Notes: generated by a model not told the origin, from the sequence alone. Shown: positions 26,313 through 35,523, counted from the first letter of the stretch. The stretch: 64,000 nt of DNA from Sulfitobacter sp. SK012 (GCF_003352085.1 NZ_CP025804.1:186001-250000), one strand, 5' to 3'. Numbers and translations: made by a program.

Positions 26313-27601
26313 GGCAGATATTTTCCATCATTCTGACCTTGAGCCTCGCATTGAGTATCTTGGCTGCAAGAGCCACAGCCCAAGAAACGGCCGAGCCCTT
26401 GGTCGAAGTGGCACTTGAGCAAACTGAGACAATTCCAAGTCAGCCTGTGAAGCTGCGCGTAACGGTTCTTGTTCCCACATGGCTGTCCACGCCGGTGAAT
26501 TTTCCCACCTTTGAGGCCCCAAACCTGATGGTTCGGGTGTTTGAGAACGCTACGACTCCGATCAGTAAATCCATAGAGGGCGAAACATGGTCTGGCGTCT
26601 CGAGGTTGTATCATTTGTATCCAATGGTTCCCGGGCCCGTTCAAATCGCAGCACAAGATCTACGTATTCTATGGGCAAATCCCGGCGCGGCGGCCCCCAA
26701 CGACAGCACTTTTAAGACAGACCCACTTGAGTTTTCGGCGCAGTTTCCTGAGGGCAGTGAACATATTGATCCGTTCATTGCCGCCACAAGTTTGACGTTG
26801 ACGCAAGAGCTGTCGCAAGAGCCGGGCGTGTTAAAACCTGGCGACAGTTTCACGCGAACCATAACGGGCACGATTACAGGCGCGTCCCCGATGTTCCTGC
26901 CAAAACTGCTGCCTATCCATGACATTCCAGGGATGGCAACGTATCCGGCAGAACCCATTGTGAGCGAGGAGGTTCAAGATAGCATACTCTCCGGATCACG
27001 AACCGAAGAGGTAACATTCATAGCCCAGAACGGCGGTTCGGGAGAGGTTCCAGCCCTCGATATTCAATGGTTCAATTTGGAGACAGGCGAGGTTGAAACA
27101 GCAACCGTGCCTGGCTTTAGCTTGAGTGTAGATGCCCCAGCGAAACCGTCGCAAATGTGGTCTGGCCTGCGGGAATGGGCACCGGTTGTACTGTTGGGTT
27201 TGGCGGTCGCTTTGCTTGTCTTGTGGGCGGTGCTCAAATGGGTTCGACCGTTGGCACAGCGGTACATTATTGGTCAAAAAAAGGCGTATCTCTTGTCTGA
27301 AAAATGGGCTTTCAAGCAGGCAAAAGTAGCTTTGAGCAAACGCGACCTTGGTGAATTCCTTAGCCGGCTGGATATTTGGGCCTCGCGGTGCGTTGGATAT
27401 GATCCTCGAGAAAACGCATCTTTGTCCGCTGCAATTTCGGGTGTTGGCGCGCGTATTTACGGTGTTGATAAAGACGATCAATCCGACCAATGGGCCGCTG
27501 CAAACAGCGCCTTATTGAAAGCGCGTAAGAAACTAGGGGCGCACAGTTCTGCGCCATACGATCCCTCAAGGATCAATCCGCTAACCGCGGGTGAAAGGTA
27601 A
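26309..27601 (+). CDS. BatD-like protein
   Basis: A 430-residue exported protein with a signal peptide (cleavage near TATAQ), two or more beta-rich domains and a transmembrane helix near residue 295 followed by a cytoplasmic tail. The layout matches BatD ('oxygen tolerance') proteins, which close MoxR/Bat operons. The stop lies 66 bp from the convergent dehalogenase gene, in a gap with only a weak CCCAA/TTGGG hairpin. Confidence 0.82.
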   Translation: MRQIFSIILTLSLALSILAARATAQETAEPLVEVALEQTETIPSQPVKLRVTVLVPTWLSTPVNFPTFEAPNLMVRVFENATTPISKSIEGETWSGVSRLYHLYPMVPGPVQIAAQDLRILWANPGAAAPNDSTFKTDPLEFSAQFPEGSEHIDPFIAATSLTLTQELSQEPGVLKPGDSFTRTITGTITGASPMFLPKLLPIHDIPGMATYPAEPIVSEEVQDSILSGSRTEEVTFIAQNGGSGEVPALDIQWFNLETGEVETATVPGFSLSVDAPAKPSQMWSGLREWAPVVLLGLAVALLVLWAVLKWVRPLAQRYIIGQKKAYLLSEKWAFKQAKVALSKRDLGEFLSRLDIWASRCVGYDPRENASLSAAISGVGARIYGVDKDDQSDQWAAANSALLKARKKLGAHSSAPYDPSRINPLTAGER

Positions 27602-27667
27602 ACTAGGTCCCAACTCCCTAACCTTGGGAACGCCTTTCCACCTGCAATGCGGGTCTGGAGCCAACTC

Positions 27668-30600
27668 TTAAAGATCGATTTCAATCACACCGTTCTTTTC
27701 AGCAGCCCGACTTTGGCACAGAATCAGGGCGTCTTTGCGCTGTACATTGGAGAGCACAAAATCGCGGTGTTCTACGGCACCTGAAACCAGCCCGCATTTG
27801 CAAACACCGCATATTCCATCGGAGCACTTAACATCAATCTGCACCCCGTTCTCGGCCAGTACATCTGTCGCAGTGCGGTCCGCTGGGATCAGGAATTCCT
27901 GACCTGACTTGGCAAGCTTTAGGGTGAAATCATGGTTTTCGTACTCGGGCTGTTCTGGGACCGAGAAATACTCCAGATGTTGTGCCTCTTCTGGGTAGCC
28001 GGCGCGATTTGCAGCCTCCATGACGGCTGCCATGTAGGAGCCAGCGCCGCAGGTATAGATATGCCAACCGGTCTGATATCCTCCTAATAGCGCATCAATA
28101 TCAGCACGATTGCCTTCATCTGTGACATGAAACTGAACCCTGTTCGCCCAAGGAACATTAGTAAGCTCGTTTAAAAACCCCATATTTTCACGAGACCGGC
28201 CTGAATAATGCATGACGAAGTCGCGCTCAGCAGCATGCAATTCATACCCCATCGCAATAAGCGGGGTGATGCCAATGCCGCCCCCCATAAGGATCGTTTT
28301 GGTTGCAGCTTCGTCTAACGGAAAGTGGTTGATCGGCCGCGAGATGAACACTTTGCGACCTTCCCTAAAGATGCGGTGCAGCAGTTTCGATCCTCCACGC
28401 CCACCTTCTTCGCGCAGAACGCCGACTTGATATTTTGATCGGTCCGCTGGATCGCCTGACATTGAATATTGGCGAAGGAACTCAGGGGCGACAACGATAT
28501 CAAGATGCGCGCCGGCCTGCCATTCGGGCAACTCCTCGCCCGCCACCGGCTCAAATTCGTATATCGTTACACCTGCGGCGGTCACTTCCGCTTTCGTAAT
28601 TGTAACTTGAATGACGGGGCTTTCCCCGGCTGCGGTATAGATGTGCAGATGCCCCTTTTCGTCACGCTCCAACAGGGCTTTGTACTCTTCGGCAGTTATC
28701 ATCGCCTGATAAGCGGCGATGCCTGCCTCGCGGTCCATTGGGAAAGGATAGGGGTAAGGATGAGGCGCAATCGGGGCTGGGTAAACGGCCAAGGTCTGGT
28801 CTTCGTATTTTAGGTCCAGATCCCGTTGCAGCGCACGTTGGTTGACAGGGTGCTTGGTTGGGCGGTACCCGCCATCTTCTTCTATCTCAAGGTCCCACCA
28901 CCATTTCTTGACGGGGTTCAGGGACCCTTTGCCGAGGCTGTCATCCAACCGCGCCAAAGCGGGTGCCAGCTTGGGCACATTCATCGCCGCCCATTGGAAT
29001 GGTTTTTCCTTCAGCAACCCCTCAAGGTTCCAAGGGCATGTTTTCATGCAGCGTCCACACATGGCACCACCGGGGGTGGTTACGCGGTAAGTGGCACATT
29101 TTTGGCTGTCCGATTTCCAAATTTCATAGCCGTTGAACATCAGTTTTGGCCCTGCTGTGATTGCCCCGGAAGGACACTCACGCGCACATTTGTTGCAGCT
29201 TTCACAAAAGCTCTGGAGGCCGAAATTGATCGGCTTGTCGTGCTCCATAGGCAAATCCGTCGTGACCACGCCTGATTTAAGGCGCGGGCCAAGAAAGGGG
29301 TTCAAGATCACCTCGCCAATTCGGCTGACTTCGCCCAGACCCGACAGCAACAGCAAAGGCGGCTGCAACACTTCGCCATCCATCACGGAATGGGCCTTTG
29401 CCTTGTAACCGAGTTCCCTGATCTGTCGGGCAATGATGCCGCCTAGAAGCGAAAATCGCAGATAGGCGCGCATGGATTGTGCTACAGCAATCCAATCATC
29501 ACCTGAGGACCCCTCCATTGTCTCATAGCCTTGATCAATGATCATGCTGATTGCCTGATCGTGAGGCGGATCAATCACGTTGCCGAGCGCATCATGGGAA
29601 TACCAAGCCCAGTCAGGGCAACGCGAAATGCCCACCGCATCAGCGCCGAGGTAGTAAGAGGTCGCTTTGACCAGATCCGCCGCCTCGCGTGGATCAAGTT
29701 GGATTTTTTCTTGTGCAGGCTCACCGTCTTGCAGCAGCACAAAAGCGCCAAGCGCGCGGCGCTGCGCCATTGATGGTGCAGCCTGTTGGACATAATGCCC
29801 GCCCTTCGCACCGTCCTGCATTTTCTTGCCCATGTCGCCAAATTGCGCCCGCGCGAACATGTCCGCACGTTTTGGGACACGCGCGACATTGGGTTCATCA
29901 ATATAGGTAGTGGGGTCATCAACCCGCTTCAGCGTCTCGAACGGATGCGCGCCATCGACAAACCGGCGTTTGGCGTAAGGGACTGCGTTCAGGGCACTTT
30001 TAGCGAACCCGTTGCCTGTTTTCCATCGTAACCCAAATGCAGAACGTGGTTGCTGTGACATAGGCAAAAGTGCCTGATCAGGGGATATTTCAAATGTTGT
30101 TGTTACGGCGGCCAGCCCAAACCGGGTCCCGATATAGGGGTGGCTCAGCAAGTTGTCTTCGACAGTCGCCAATCCGGCAGCGACGGCAAGTCGGCCAAGG
30201 TCCACGTCGGAGGACGAGGCTGTATGGGAGCGTGCATCATGCCCCAAAAGGCGCAGATAGTTGGCGATAACCGTGGCCGTTTCAGAGGCGAGCAGCCCCG
30301 CGCGGTGAGCTTGGGCATCCTTGATCCAGCCAGTACCTGGTTCATTCGCGTCCGGATTTCGTGGGTTCTCATACAGGAAAACAAGCGCGTGCTTATGTGC
30401 ATCTATTGGTACTGCAGGGGCTTCAACGCTGTCTTTGAGATCGGCCATGATGCTGTCGATGCCCGATGCAAGTGTCTTGGTCTGCCGAGTCTTCAGATCA
30501 TTCGCCAACCGTTCCAAATCAGGGTTCCGAAATGGCGTATCCAGCAAGGCAGCAACGGGCAGCAAGCAGGTGCCCACAACGGCGGCGTCGCAGAAATAAC

Positions 30601-30877
30601 CGAACGCTTTTAGATGCTCGGCGCGTACTGTGGGGTCCGCAGGTGCACCGGCAATCGCTCTGTTGATTGGCCCACCACGCATGGCGTCCAGCATCGCTTG
30701 ATGTTCGCGCATCGCGTTAACAATGGATCGCGGGTCAGTCGGGCGATCAAACGACAATTGCTGCATGGACGGAACGTAGGAAAAATCCGGCACGTCTGTG
30801 CTGCGTCCCAAAAGCTCGGTGGGATAGGGGCCCATATGAACGGGCCGGTCTTTGTCTGAGAAAAAGCGAATTGTCAT
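27668..30877 (-). CDS. Self-sufficient reductive dehalogenase (RdhA fused to ferredoxin reductase)
   Basis: A 1069-residue cytoplasmic fusion. Residues 1-540 form the cobalamin-binding dehalogenase region (Tyr426 in PDWAWY is the likely proton donor). Two [4Fe-4S] clusters follow: CESCNKCARECP at 558-568 and Cys594 with CGRCMKTCP at 607-615. Residues 750-970 form a flavin/NAD(P)H reductase (RQYSMSGD at 802, LMGGGIGITP at 863-872), and CSDGICGVCKC at 1018-1028 with Cys1054 carries a plant-type [2Fe-2S] cluster. There is no Tat signal and no membrane-anchor gene, so it is a non-respiratory, catabolic enzyme of the BhbA type, using NAD(P)H to replace halogen by hydrogen on phenolic acids. GAGG precedes the start. 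It is divergent from a MarR gene across a palindrome. Confidence 0.93.
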   Translation of the reverse strand: MTIRFFSDKDRPVHMGPYPTELLGRSTDVPDFSYVPSMQQLSFDRPTDPRSIVNAMREHQAMLDAMRGGPINRAIAGAPADPTVRAEHLKAFGYFCDAAVVGTCLLPVAALLDTPFRNPDLERLANDLKTRQTKTLASGIDSIMADLKDSVEAPAVPIDAHKHALVFLYENPRNPDANEPGTGWIKDAQAHRAGLLASETATVIANYLRLLGHDARSHTASSSDVDLGRLAVAAGLATVEDNLLSHPYIGTRFGLAAVTTTFEISPDQALLPMSQQPRSAFGLRWKTGNGFAKSALNAVPYAKRRFVDGAHPFETLKRVDDPTTYIDEPNVARVPKRADMFARAQFGDMGKKMQDGAKGGHYVQQAAPSMAQRRALGAFVLLQDGEPAQEKIQLDPREAADLVKATSYYLGADAVGISRCPDWAWYSHDALGNVIDPPHDQAISMIIDQGYETMEGSSGDDWIAVAQSMRAYLRFSLLGGIIARQIRELGYKAKAHSVMDGEVLQPPLLLLSGLGEVSRIGEVILNPFLGPRLKSGVVTTDLPMEHDKPINFGLQSFCESCNKCARECPSGAITAGPKLMFNGYEIWKSDSQKCATYRVTTPGGAMCGRCMKTCPWNLEGLLKEKPFQWAAMNVPKLAPALARLDDSLGKGSLNPVKKWWWDLEIEEDGGYRPTKHPVNQRALQRDLDLKYEDQTLAVYPAPIAPHPYPYPFPMDREAGIAAYQAMITAEEYKALLERDEKGHLHIYTAAGESPVIQVTITKAEVTAAGVTIYEFEPVAGEELPEWQAGAHLDIVVAPEFLRQYSMSGDPADRSKYQVGVLREEGGRGGSKLLHRIFREGRKVFISRPINHFPLDEAATKTILMGGGIGITPLIAMGYELHAAERDFVMHYSGRSRENMGFLNELTNVPWANRVQFHVTDEGNRADIDALLGGYQTGWHIYTCGAGSYMAAVMEAANRAGYPEEAQHLEYFSVPEQPEYENHDFTLKLAKSGQEFLIPADRTATDVLAENGVQIDVKCSDGICGVCKCGLVSGAVEHRDFVLSNVQRKDALILCQSRAAEKNGVIEIDL

Positions 30878-30927
30878 GGTGAAGCCTCGTAAACCCGGAA
30901 CAAGCGGGTGAGATATTTGGATTGCGA

Positions 30928-30950
30928 TTTAGTTAACATTGTTCACTAAA
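30928..30950. promoter_or_regulatory. MarR operator between rdhA and marR
   Basis: TTTAGTTAAC (30928-30937) and GTTCACTAAA (30941-30950) form a 10-bp inverted repeat with one mismatch around a three-base ATT centre. It lies 51 bp upstream of the dehalogenase start and about the same distance from the MarR start. It is the obvious site for the MarR protein to control both genes. Confidence 0.7.
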
Positions 30951-31001
30951 TGTCAAGAGACGGGTTTCGGCATCATTATGCCGCGTGTTAGGTATTCATT
31001 T

Positions 31002-31472
31002 ATGAACAAAGACATCACATCTCTCCCCACTGACTATCAGCTACAGCGCCGCATCGGCTTTCGCCTGACCAAACTGGCAAAAACCATTCAGTCGCGCCTT
31101 GAGGATGATATTCTTGAGCACGGTCTGACGCGGTTGAAGTGGTGCGTTTTGTCCGGTGTGGCGCTTGAGGGGATCAAAGCGCCATCGGATCTTGCGGATC
31201 ACATCGGGGTCGCGCGTCCAGCTATTTCGCGATTGCTCAAGACGATGGAAACTGAGGGCCTGCTGGAACGCTCTTTGCGTGCTGAGGATGGCAGGGGTCG
31301 CCAAATCACTGTCACAGAGTTGGGAAAGGCCCGGATGCGCAGCTGCTGGCCGTTTATGGGCAGTAACGAGGACCATTTCATGGCTAAGCTGACGCAAGAA
31401 CAGGCGCAGAGCTTGTCAGATATTCTTGATACGTTGCTTGAAGGCGAAGATGCCAAGCTCGACACATTATAA
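31002..31472 (+). CDS. MarR-family regulator of the dehalogenase locus
   Basis: A 156-residue winged-helix regulator; recognition helix region HIGVARPAISRLLKTME near residues 67-83 and wing LRAEDGRGRQITVTELG near 93-109. MarR proteins usually bind aromatic acids and release DNA, which fits control of aromatic dehalogenation. I chose the ATG at 31002; in-frame ATGs at 30939 (overlapping the palindrome) and 30978 are less likely. The gene ends seven bases from the convergent hydroxylase operon. Confidence 0.88.
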   Translation: MNKDITSLPTDYQLQRRIGFRLTKLAKTIQSRLEDDILEHGLTRLKWCVLSGVALEGIKAPSDLADHIGVARPAISRLLKTMETEGLLERSLRAEDGRGRQITVTELGKARMRSCWPFMGSNEDHFMAKLTQEQAQSLSDILDTLLEGEDAKLDTL

Positions 31473-31478
31473 AATCGA

Positions 31479-31676
31479 CTATTTCAACACGTCTTCGCGT
31501 GCCAATTGCAAGGCCAGCGCTAGCGTTTCCGTGTCGCCAATATGGTTTGCCAACATCAAGATGATCCGCGCATTCAGCGCCTCGCTTTGCGCTGGATCCA
31601 GATCATCATGGGCCTGAACAAGGCTGTCGTAAAACCCATCGGCATCTTGGAAGTTTGGCTTCAGGTTAAGCGGCAT
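31479..31676 (-). CDS. DUF2783 small protein, MhaB-like coupling protein
   Basis: A 65-residue acidic helical protein of the DUF2783 family, following the flavin monooxygenase with an 11-bp overlap. In Pseudomonas putida U, 3-hydroxyphenylacetate 6-hydroxylase consists of a flavoprotein (MhaA, about 62 kDa) and a very small coupling protein (MhaB); the size and position here fit MhaB. I recognise the family mainly by context and the ARIILMLANHIGD core. It is the last gene of the homogentisate operon. Confidence 0.75.
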   Translation of the reverse strand: MPLNLKPNFQDADGFYDSLVQAHDDLDPAQSEALNARIILMLANHIGDTETLALALQLAREDVLK

Positions 31677-33303
31677 AATCAAGTTTTCCCATTGCACGGT
31701 ACAGGGCATCTTTAATGCCCACGGCATCGATTTTCGGCCACCGAGCAGCGACATACTGATCAGGTCGGATCAGGTAGACCGCTGCGTCTGCGTCGCCTAA
31801 ATACCGATCACGAATGATGTCATTCAGGTCATCGCCGCGAATGGTGATGACGTTCAAACAGGTACCGTCTAGGTCGATGCAGTCCCCGGCGTCAGTGTTG
31901 ATCGCAAGGACGCAAAAACCAGCCCCAAGGTGGTCCAGCAGAAATCCACCAGCCAAAGGCGCATCAGGGCAGGGCGCGCCGGGGCGGGACCTGTCAGGGC
32001 CATTCAATTTGTCTTCGCTGTTCAGCGCATGACCGTCATAGAATTTTGGGGTGCTAAGACGCCCTGAGTTTATCACCGGTTGGGCAAATTCGTATTTGGT
32101 TGCGAGTGACAGCACCGCATCGCGCAAGGTTTTGCTTGCGGCGGTCTTGGGCGTCAGGAAATCAGTTGCGCGGGTCGAGTTGAGGATGTTCTCTTCTGCG
32201 GCGGCCACTCGTTCGTCGCAGTAGCTGTCCAGAAGTGTTTCGGGCGCGGTGCCTATGAGAACCAAATCCAGCTTCCATGCGAGGTTGTCAGCATCTTGCA
32301 CACCTGAGTTTGCACCGCGCGCGCCAAACGGGCTGACCTGATGCGCGCTGTCACCGGCAAAGAGTACACGGTCGTGGCGGAACTTTTCCATTCTTCGGCA
32401 CTGAAATGTATAGATTGAGCACCAATCGAGCTCGTATTCGACGTCCGCACCCAGCATTGCATCGACGCGCGCGCGGACATTTTCTTCTTTCATTTCTTTT
32501 TCGCGATCAATGTCCCATCCCAGCTGAAAATCGATCCGCCAAATATCATCGGGCTGTTTATGCAGCAGAGCGGAGGATCCTGATTTAAACCAGGGCTCAA
32601 ACCAAAACCAACGTTCTGTTGGAAAATCGGCGGTCATCTTAACGTCGGCGATTAGGAAATTATCTTCGAACACGCGCCCGTCAAAGCCCAACCCCATCAT
32701 ATCGCGCAGAGGCGAACGTGCCCCGTCGCAGGCAATCAGCCAATCGGTCTCAACCTGGTAGCTGCCATCGGGGGTCATTATGTCCAGCACAGAGCCGGTT
32801 TTTGTTGTCTTAAGCGCATCCACACGGTTCTTTCCACGAATGTCGATCTGGGCCCCATCTGCATTGGCCCTTTCAATTGCCTCGTGCAGAAAACGTTCAA
32901 AATGCGGTTGCTGGAGGTTGATAAATGCCGGAAAGCGGTGGCCTTCTTCGGGCAACAGGTCAAAATTGAAAACCTCTTCTCGGTCATGGAAAACGCGACC
33001 CTTCTGCCAGACAACGCCCTTGTCGAGCATCTGCGTTCCCGCACCCAACCGGTGTGAAATTTCAAGCGTGCGTTTGGCAAAGCAGATGGCGCGTGAACCA
33101 AGACCGACGCCCTCGTGATCGTCCAGCACCACCACAGGCTGGCCGCGCAAACCAAGATCAAGCGCTGATGCAAGACCGACTGGCCCACCGCCCACAACCA
33201 CAACCGGGTGTCGCTTTGGTGTTGTGGCGTCTTGGTCTGCATGCCTGCGGTATGGATACAGCTGAAATGCCAGCGGATACCGGTCGATCAGCGGGGCGTT
33301 CAT
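31666..33303 (-). CDS. FAD-dependent aromatic-ring monooxygenase (MhaA/MhpA-like)
   Basis: A 545-residue flavoprotein of the phenol hydroxylase / PHBH superfamily: FAD fingerprint VVVGGGPVGLASALDLG near residue 31, the second FAD motif GDSAHQVSPFGARG near residue 288, and a thioredoxin-like C-terminal domain. In a homogentisate operon without a 4-hydroxyphenylpyruvate dioxygenase, the natural reaction is hydroxylation of 3-hydroxyphenylacetate to homogentisate, as for MhaA. An MhpA-like hydroxyphenylpropionate hydroxylase is the alternative by sequence type alone. Start at 33303 overlaps the MBL gene stop by four bases. Confidence 0.85.
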   Translation of the reverse strand: MNAPLIDRYPLAFQLYPYRRHADQDATTPKRHPVVVVGGGPVGLASALDLGLRGQPVVVLDDHEGVGLGSRAICFAKRTLEISHRLGAGTQMLDKGVVWQKGRVFHDREEVFNFDLLPEEGHRFPAFINLQQPHFERFLHEAIERANADGAQIDIRGKNRVDALKTTKTGSVLDIMTPDGSYQVETDWLIACDGARSPLRDMMGLGFDGRVFEDNFLIADVKMTADFPTERWFWFEPWFKSGSSALLHKQPDDIWRIDFQLGWDIDREKEMKEENVRARVDAMLGADVEYELDWCSIYTFQCRRMEKFRHDRVLFAGDSAHQVSPFGARGANSGVQDADNLAWKLDLVLIGTAPETLLDSYCDERVAAAEENILNSTRATDFLTPKTAASKTLRDAVLSLATKYEFAQPVINSGRLSTPKFYDGHALNSEDKLNGPDRSRPGAPCPDAPLAGGFLLDHLGAGFCVLAINTDAGDCIDLDGTCLNVITIRGDDLNDIIRDRYLGDADAAVYLIRPDQYVAARWPKIDAVGIKDALYRAMGKLDYAA

Positions 33304-34250
33304 CCCTGAAATGCCTCCCACATGGCAATGTCACGTTCGGCCGTCCAGATGCGTGGGGTATCGATGCCGCGAGCTTCGTCATAGGCGCGTGCAACATTGA
33401 AGGGCAGGCAATGTTCGTAGATTGCGTAATCCTTGAACTTAGGATCGCAAGAAGCGCGCACGGCATCCCATGCTTCTTTCATTGATCCGCCACGGGCCGC
33501 AACGCGAGCGGCTGGCGCATAGGTGCTGTCAACGAAATCACGCGTGCTGTTAAGGCCGCGCGCGACAGCATCCTTACCGATCAATGCACCACCTCGGCCG
33601 GGCGCAATGGCGTCCAGATCAAAACTTGCGATGTTGTCCAGTGTGCCGCCCCAGTCGCCAAAATGGCCATCGCCGCAGTAACAGGCGGATTGGTCCTCAA
33701 CGATGTCACCTGTGAACATCACGTTCTCGTCTGGCACGTGGATCACGATGTCGCCCGCCGTGTGCGCGCGGCCAAGGTGCTTTAGATCAACCCGGCGGTT
33801 GCCCAGATAGACGGTCATGCTATCGCTGAACGTCATGGTGGGCCATGTTAGGCCGGGGATGGATTCAAAGCCTTCGAACAAGCGTGGAAACCGTTGGAAT
33901 TCGCTGTCCCAGTCTTCTTGTCCGCGCTCAGCGACCATCGCCCGGGCTTTGTCCCCCATGATGATTTGATCCGCGCCATAAGCGGACGCGCCCAGTACGC
34001 GGACGGCGTGATAATGGGTCAATACGACATGGCTGATTGGTTTGTCCGTAACTGTGCGGACCTTTTCGATGACCTTGTTGGCCAGACGTGGCGTCGCTTG
34101 TGCCTCGATGATCATGACGCTTTCATCGCCGATGATAACGCCTGAGTTCGGATCACCCTCAGCGGTAAACGCCCAAAGGTCTTTTCCGATCTCATCAAAG
34201 GTGATCGTCTTTTCGGTCATGTCGCCCTGTGATGCGAATTTCTTGGCCAT
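33300..34250 (-). CDS. MBL-fold metallo-hydrolase in the homogentisate operon
   Basis: A 316-residue metallo-beta-lactamase-fold protein. The usual HxHxDH motif appears as HYHAVR (about residue 83), so one metal site is altered; the later GRAHTAGD and FTGD motifs are retained. AAGGAG overlaps the stop of the upstream fumarylacetoacetase and precedes the ATG at 34250. It could hydrolyse a thioester, lactone or ester of the aromatic substrate; this is inference from context. Confidence 0.82.
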   Translation of the reverse strand: MAKKFASQGDMTEKTITFDEIGKDLWAFTAEGDPNSGVIIGDESVMIIEAQATPRLANKVIEKVRTVTDKPISHVVLTHYHAVRVLGASAYGADQIIMGDKARAMVAERGQEDWDSEFQRFPRLFEGFESIPGLTWPTMTFSDSMTVYLGNRRVDLKHLGRAHTAGDIVIHVPDENVMFTGDIVEDQSACYCGDGHFGDWGGTLDNIASFDLDAIAPGRGGALIGKDAVARGLNSTRDFVDSTYAPAARVAARGGSMKEAWDAVRASCDPKFKDYAIYEHCLPFNVARAYDEARGIDTPRIWTAERDIAMWEAFQG

Positions 34251-34260
34251 GTTGTGCTCC

Positions 34261-35523
34261 TTACGCGTCAAAATTGTCTGGGGTCGCAGGCAATATCGTG
34301 CCCTCGCAGGCCCCAAAGCCGATGCGGTAACCCTCGCCCTTCGCATGTCCTGTTAGGATCATAGTGTCGCCGTCTTCTATGAATGTACGGGTTTCACCAC
34401 TGCTTAGTGTCATTGGTTCTTTGCCACCCCAGCTCAGTTCTAACAGCGAACCACGTTGAGATTTCTCGGGGCCTGAAATGGTGCCAGACCCCAGAAGATC
34501 ACCGGCATTCATCGCACATCCCGAAGATGCGTGATGGGTCAGTTGTTGGGCTGCGGAATAGTACATCTCATTGTAATTGGTGCGCGCGATCACCTCTTGC
34601 TTGCCACCTTCGGGTTGCATGATCACGCTAAGGTCGATGTCATAGAGCATGGGACCGGGTTCGCGCAGGTAAGGCAAAAGGTCCTTTTCACGCTCAGGCG
34701 TAGAGGTGCGAAACGGCTCAAGAGCCGCGCGCGTCACGATCCAAGGGCTGATCGAGGTGGCAAATGCTTTGGCCTGAAACGGCCCCAGCGGCTGATATTC
34801 CCACGCCTGAATGTCGCGCGCAGACCAGTCGTTCAGCAAGACGTATCCAAAGATCATCTTATCTGCCTGACCCACGGTGATGCGGTCGCCCATATCCGTG
34901 GAGGTGCCGACAATCGCGCCTATTTCTAACTCGATGTCGAGCCGTCTGCACGGGGCAAAGCGGGGCACTTCGGCGTCTGGTGCTTTTAACTGGCCCCAAG
35001 GGCGGGTGATGTCGGTGCCGGATACAACCACAGTCGAGGCGCGGCCGTTGTAGCCAATAGGGATATGCAGCCAGTTTGGCGGCAGGGCGTTTTCAGCGCC
35101 ACGAAACATTGTCCCGACGTTGGTTGCATGATTTCGGCCTGCGTAGAAATCGGTGTATTCGGATACGACCAACGGCATGTGCAGCCGCACACCGTCCATT
35201 GCGATCAGAAATGGGGTGACTTCGGCTTGATCAGCGGACCCATTGCTTAGCATCGAAACGAGCCGCGCACGCAGGGCTTCCCACGCATCGGGGCCCAGCT
35301 CCATTACGTCGTTCCAATAAGGGACATCGAAAACCGCGTCTTCGGATAAGGTTATCAGGCCAGCCTCCTCAAGCGCGGCCACATCAAGGACCATATCCCC
35401 AATCGCAACACCGCAGCGCGGCTCAAGCGCATCGGTCGAGAACACCCCATATGGCAAATTGTTGAGAGGGAAATCGGTGTCTGCGCTGTTGGCACTTTCC
35501 ACCCAAGAGGTTATCAAAGTCAT
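34261..35523 (-). CDS. fahA: Fumarylacetoacetase
   Basis: A 420-residue FAH-family hydrolase that splits fumarylacetoacetate to fumarate and acetoacetate, the last step of the homogentisate pathway. The N-terminal small domain and the C-terminal catalytic domain (DFYAGRNHATNVG, then ELEIGAIVG and NDWSARDIQAWEYQPLG) are all full length. AGGAAA precedes the ATG. It lies between homogentisate dioxygenase and the MBL gene. Confidence 0.95.
   Translation of the reverse strand: MTLITSWVESANSADTDFPLNNLPYGVFSTDALEPRCGVAIGDMVLDVAALEEAGLITLSEDAVFDVPYWNDVMELGPDAWEALRARLVSMLSNGSADQAEVTPFLIAMDGVRLHMPLVVSEYTDFYAGRNHATNVGTMFRGAENALPPNWLHIPIGYNGRASTVVVSGTDITRPWGQLKAPDAEVPRFAPCRRLDIELEIGAIVGTSTDMGDRITVGQADKMIFGYVLLNDWSARDIQAWEYQPLGPFQAKAFATSISPWIVTRAALEPFRTSTPEREKDLLPYLREPGPMLYDIDLSVIMQPEGGKQEVIARTNYNEMYYSAAQQLTHHASSGCAMNAGDLLGSGTISGPEKSQRGSLLELSWGGKEPMTLSSGETRTFIEDGDTMILTGHAKGEGYRIGFGACEGTILPATPDNFDA

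Noticed and set aside
30939-31001. Longer N-terminus for the MarR protein
   Set aside because: It would start inside the operator palindrome and adds residues with no family resemblance.
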